Part shown: positions 5,672-6,162 of the stretch, in pieces
Position numbering within the stretch: position 1 is the first letter of the stretch
How the letters are laid out: every line of letters begins with the position of its first letter
Origin: an uncultured Lachnospiraceae bacterium
Lineage (GTDB): Bacteria; Bacillota; Clostridia; Lachnospirales; Lachnospiraceae
Length of the DNA: 6,162 bases
Assembly: GCA_902783305.1 (NCBI GenBank)
Contig: CACZQU010000325.1
Coordinates: forward strand, 1 to 6,162
Direction: 5' to 3'
The notes under the pieces: generated by a model
What the model was told of the DNA's origin: nothing
Seen by the model: the letters and a program-made list of their open reading frames with translations, nothing else
The model's database searches: none
Program-made: the position numbers and the translations under genes

Positions 5672-6162
5672 GTGCTGAAATATATTGGAAAAAGGCTTCT
5701 GCAAATGCTCGCGGTGTTATTTATTACTTCTGTTCTGATTTTTGTCATGGTACGGGCGACGCCTTCTGATCCGATCGCTTCGCTGACAAAAGGAAAAAAG
5801 ATAAGCAATGAAACCCGGCAGGCACTGACGGTGAAATATCACCTGGACAAATCCCCTGCCCGGCAATACGTGATCTGGATTTCCGGGGTTTTCCGGGGAG
5901 ATCTGGGAGAAAGCTTTGACCGGAAACAGCCGGTGACGTCGCTTCTGGCCGCCCGGCTTCCGACTACTTTGCAGATCGTTCTTATGAGTGCGGTCATTGC
6001 CCTGGTACTGTCCATCCCCATTGGCATTCTCTGCGCCGTCCGGATGAATACAGTTCTCGACCGCATCCTGTCTGTCCTTACGCTGATTTTTGCTGCCTCG
6101 CCGGTGTTTCTGACGGCGCTGATCCTGATGTTTGTTTTCGCGCTGAAGCTGGGATTGTTTCC
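5672..6162 (+). CDS. DppB/OppB/GsiC-like peptide ABC transporter permease, 5' part (cut by window end)
   Basis: This is the start of an inner-membrane permease for peptides, nickel or similar solutes (BPD_transp_1 family with the OppB-type N-terminal domain). About 163 codons are visible, roughly half of the usual 310-340. It opens with the family's classic MLKYIGKRLLQMLAVLF (1-17), a first membrane helix to about residue 28, then VRATPSDPIA (27-36) and a conserved extracytoplasmic part with KYHLDKSPARQYVIWI (55-70) and RGDLGESF (75-82). LPTTLQIVLMSAVIAL begins helix 2 (96-111), followed by IPIGILCAVR and ASPVFLTALIL (142-152). The cytoplasmic EAA loop would lie beyond the window. The start is GTG, supported by AGAGAGG (5657-5663) 8 nt upstream and by the match of the N-terminus to the family. 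It follows the amidohydrolase by 24 nt, so the two are probably co-transcribed. DppC, ATPase and binding-protein genes are expected to the right. Substrate type cannot be told from this half. Confidence 0.9.
   Translation, partial: MLKYIGKRLLQMLAVLFITSVLIFVMVRATPSDPIASLTKGKKISNETRQALTVKYHLDKSPARQYVIWISGVFRGDLGESFDRKQPVTSLLAARLPTTLQIVLMSAVIALVLSIPIGILCAVRMNTVLDRILSVLTLIFAASPVFLTALILMFVFALKLGLF

Overview
The window looks like chromosomal DNA of a Gram-positive anaerobe of the Clostridia, perhaps Lachnospiraceae-like. This is an inference from strong AGGAGG ribosome binding sites about 8 nt before starts, tightly packed operons, intrinsic-terminator-like hairpins, moderate GC and the protein flavour. 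No rRNA or other taxonomic marker is present, so the placement is tentative.

Left part (35-3640): three genes on the + strand form the ATPase and the two permeases of a carbohydrate ABC importer of the YtfQRT-YjfF type (galactofuranose transporter of E. coli). The order is the same as in E. coli: ytfR (two-domain ATPase), ytfT (permease 1), yjfF (permease 2). The genes are translationally coupled: an 8-bp overlap, then a 5-nt gap (or a 4-bp overlap if the upstream alternative start is used). The binding protein (YtfQ equivalent) is not in the window and probably lies just to the left, because the window opens 34 nt before ytfR, directly at its ribosome binding site.

Middle (3641-4033, about 390 bp): a gene-free spacer dense in secondary structure. 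It holds a long imperfect palindrome with a terminator-like core (3650-3744), a perfect 17-bp inverted repeat directly beside it (3748-3783), a third GC-rich hairpin (3841-3877), and a plausible sigma-A promoter region (3916-3956) for the next operon.

Right part (4034-6162): a metal-dependent amidohydrolase of the Amidohydro_3 (YtcJ/NfdA-like) family, followed after 24 nt by the 5' half of a DppB/OppB/GsiC-type peptide ABC permease that runs off the window edge. Together they suggest an uptake-and-hydrolysis module for an amide or peptide-like compound. Codon choice differs visibly between the two operons (glycine GGA is rare in the first and common in the second), so they may have different histories.

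I found no mobile-element genes, RNA genes or CRISPR array. Nothing here is convincingly a new biological system. The most open points are the palindromic spacer, the substrate of each transporter, and the amidohydrolase-permease pairing.
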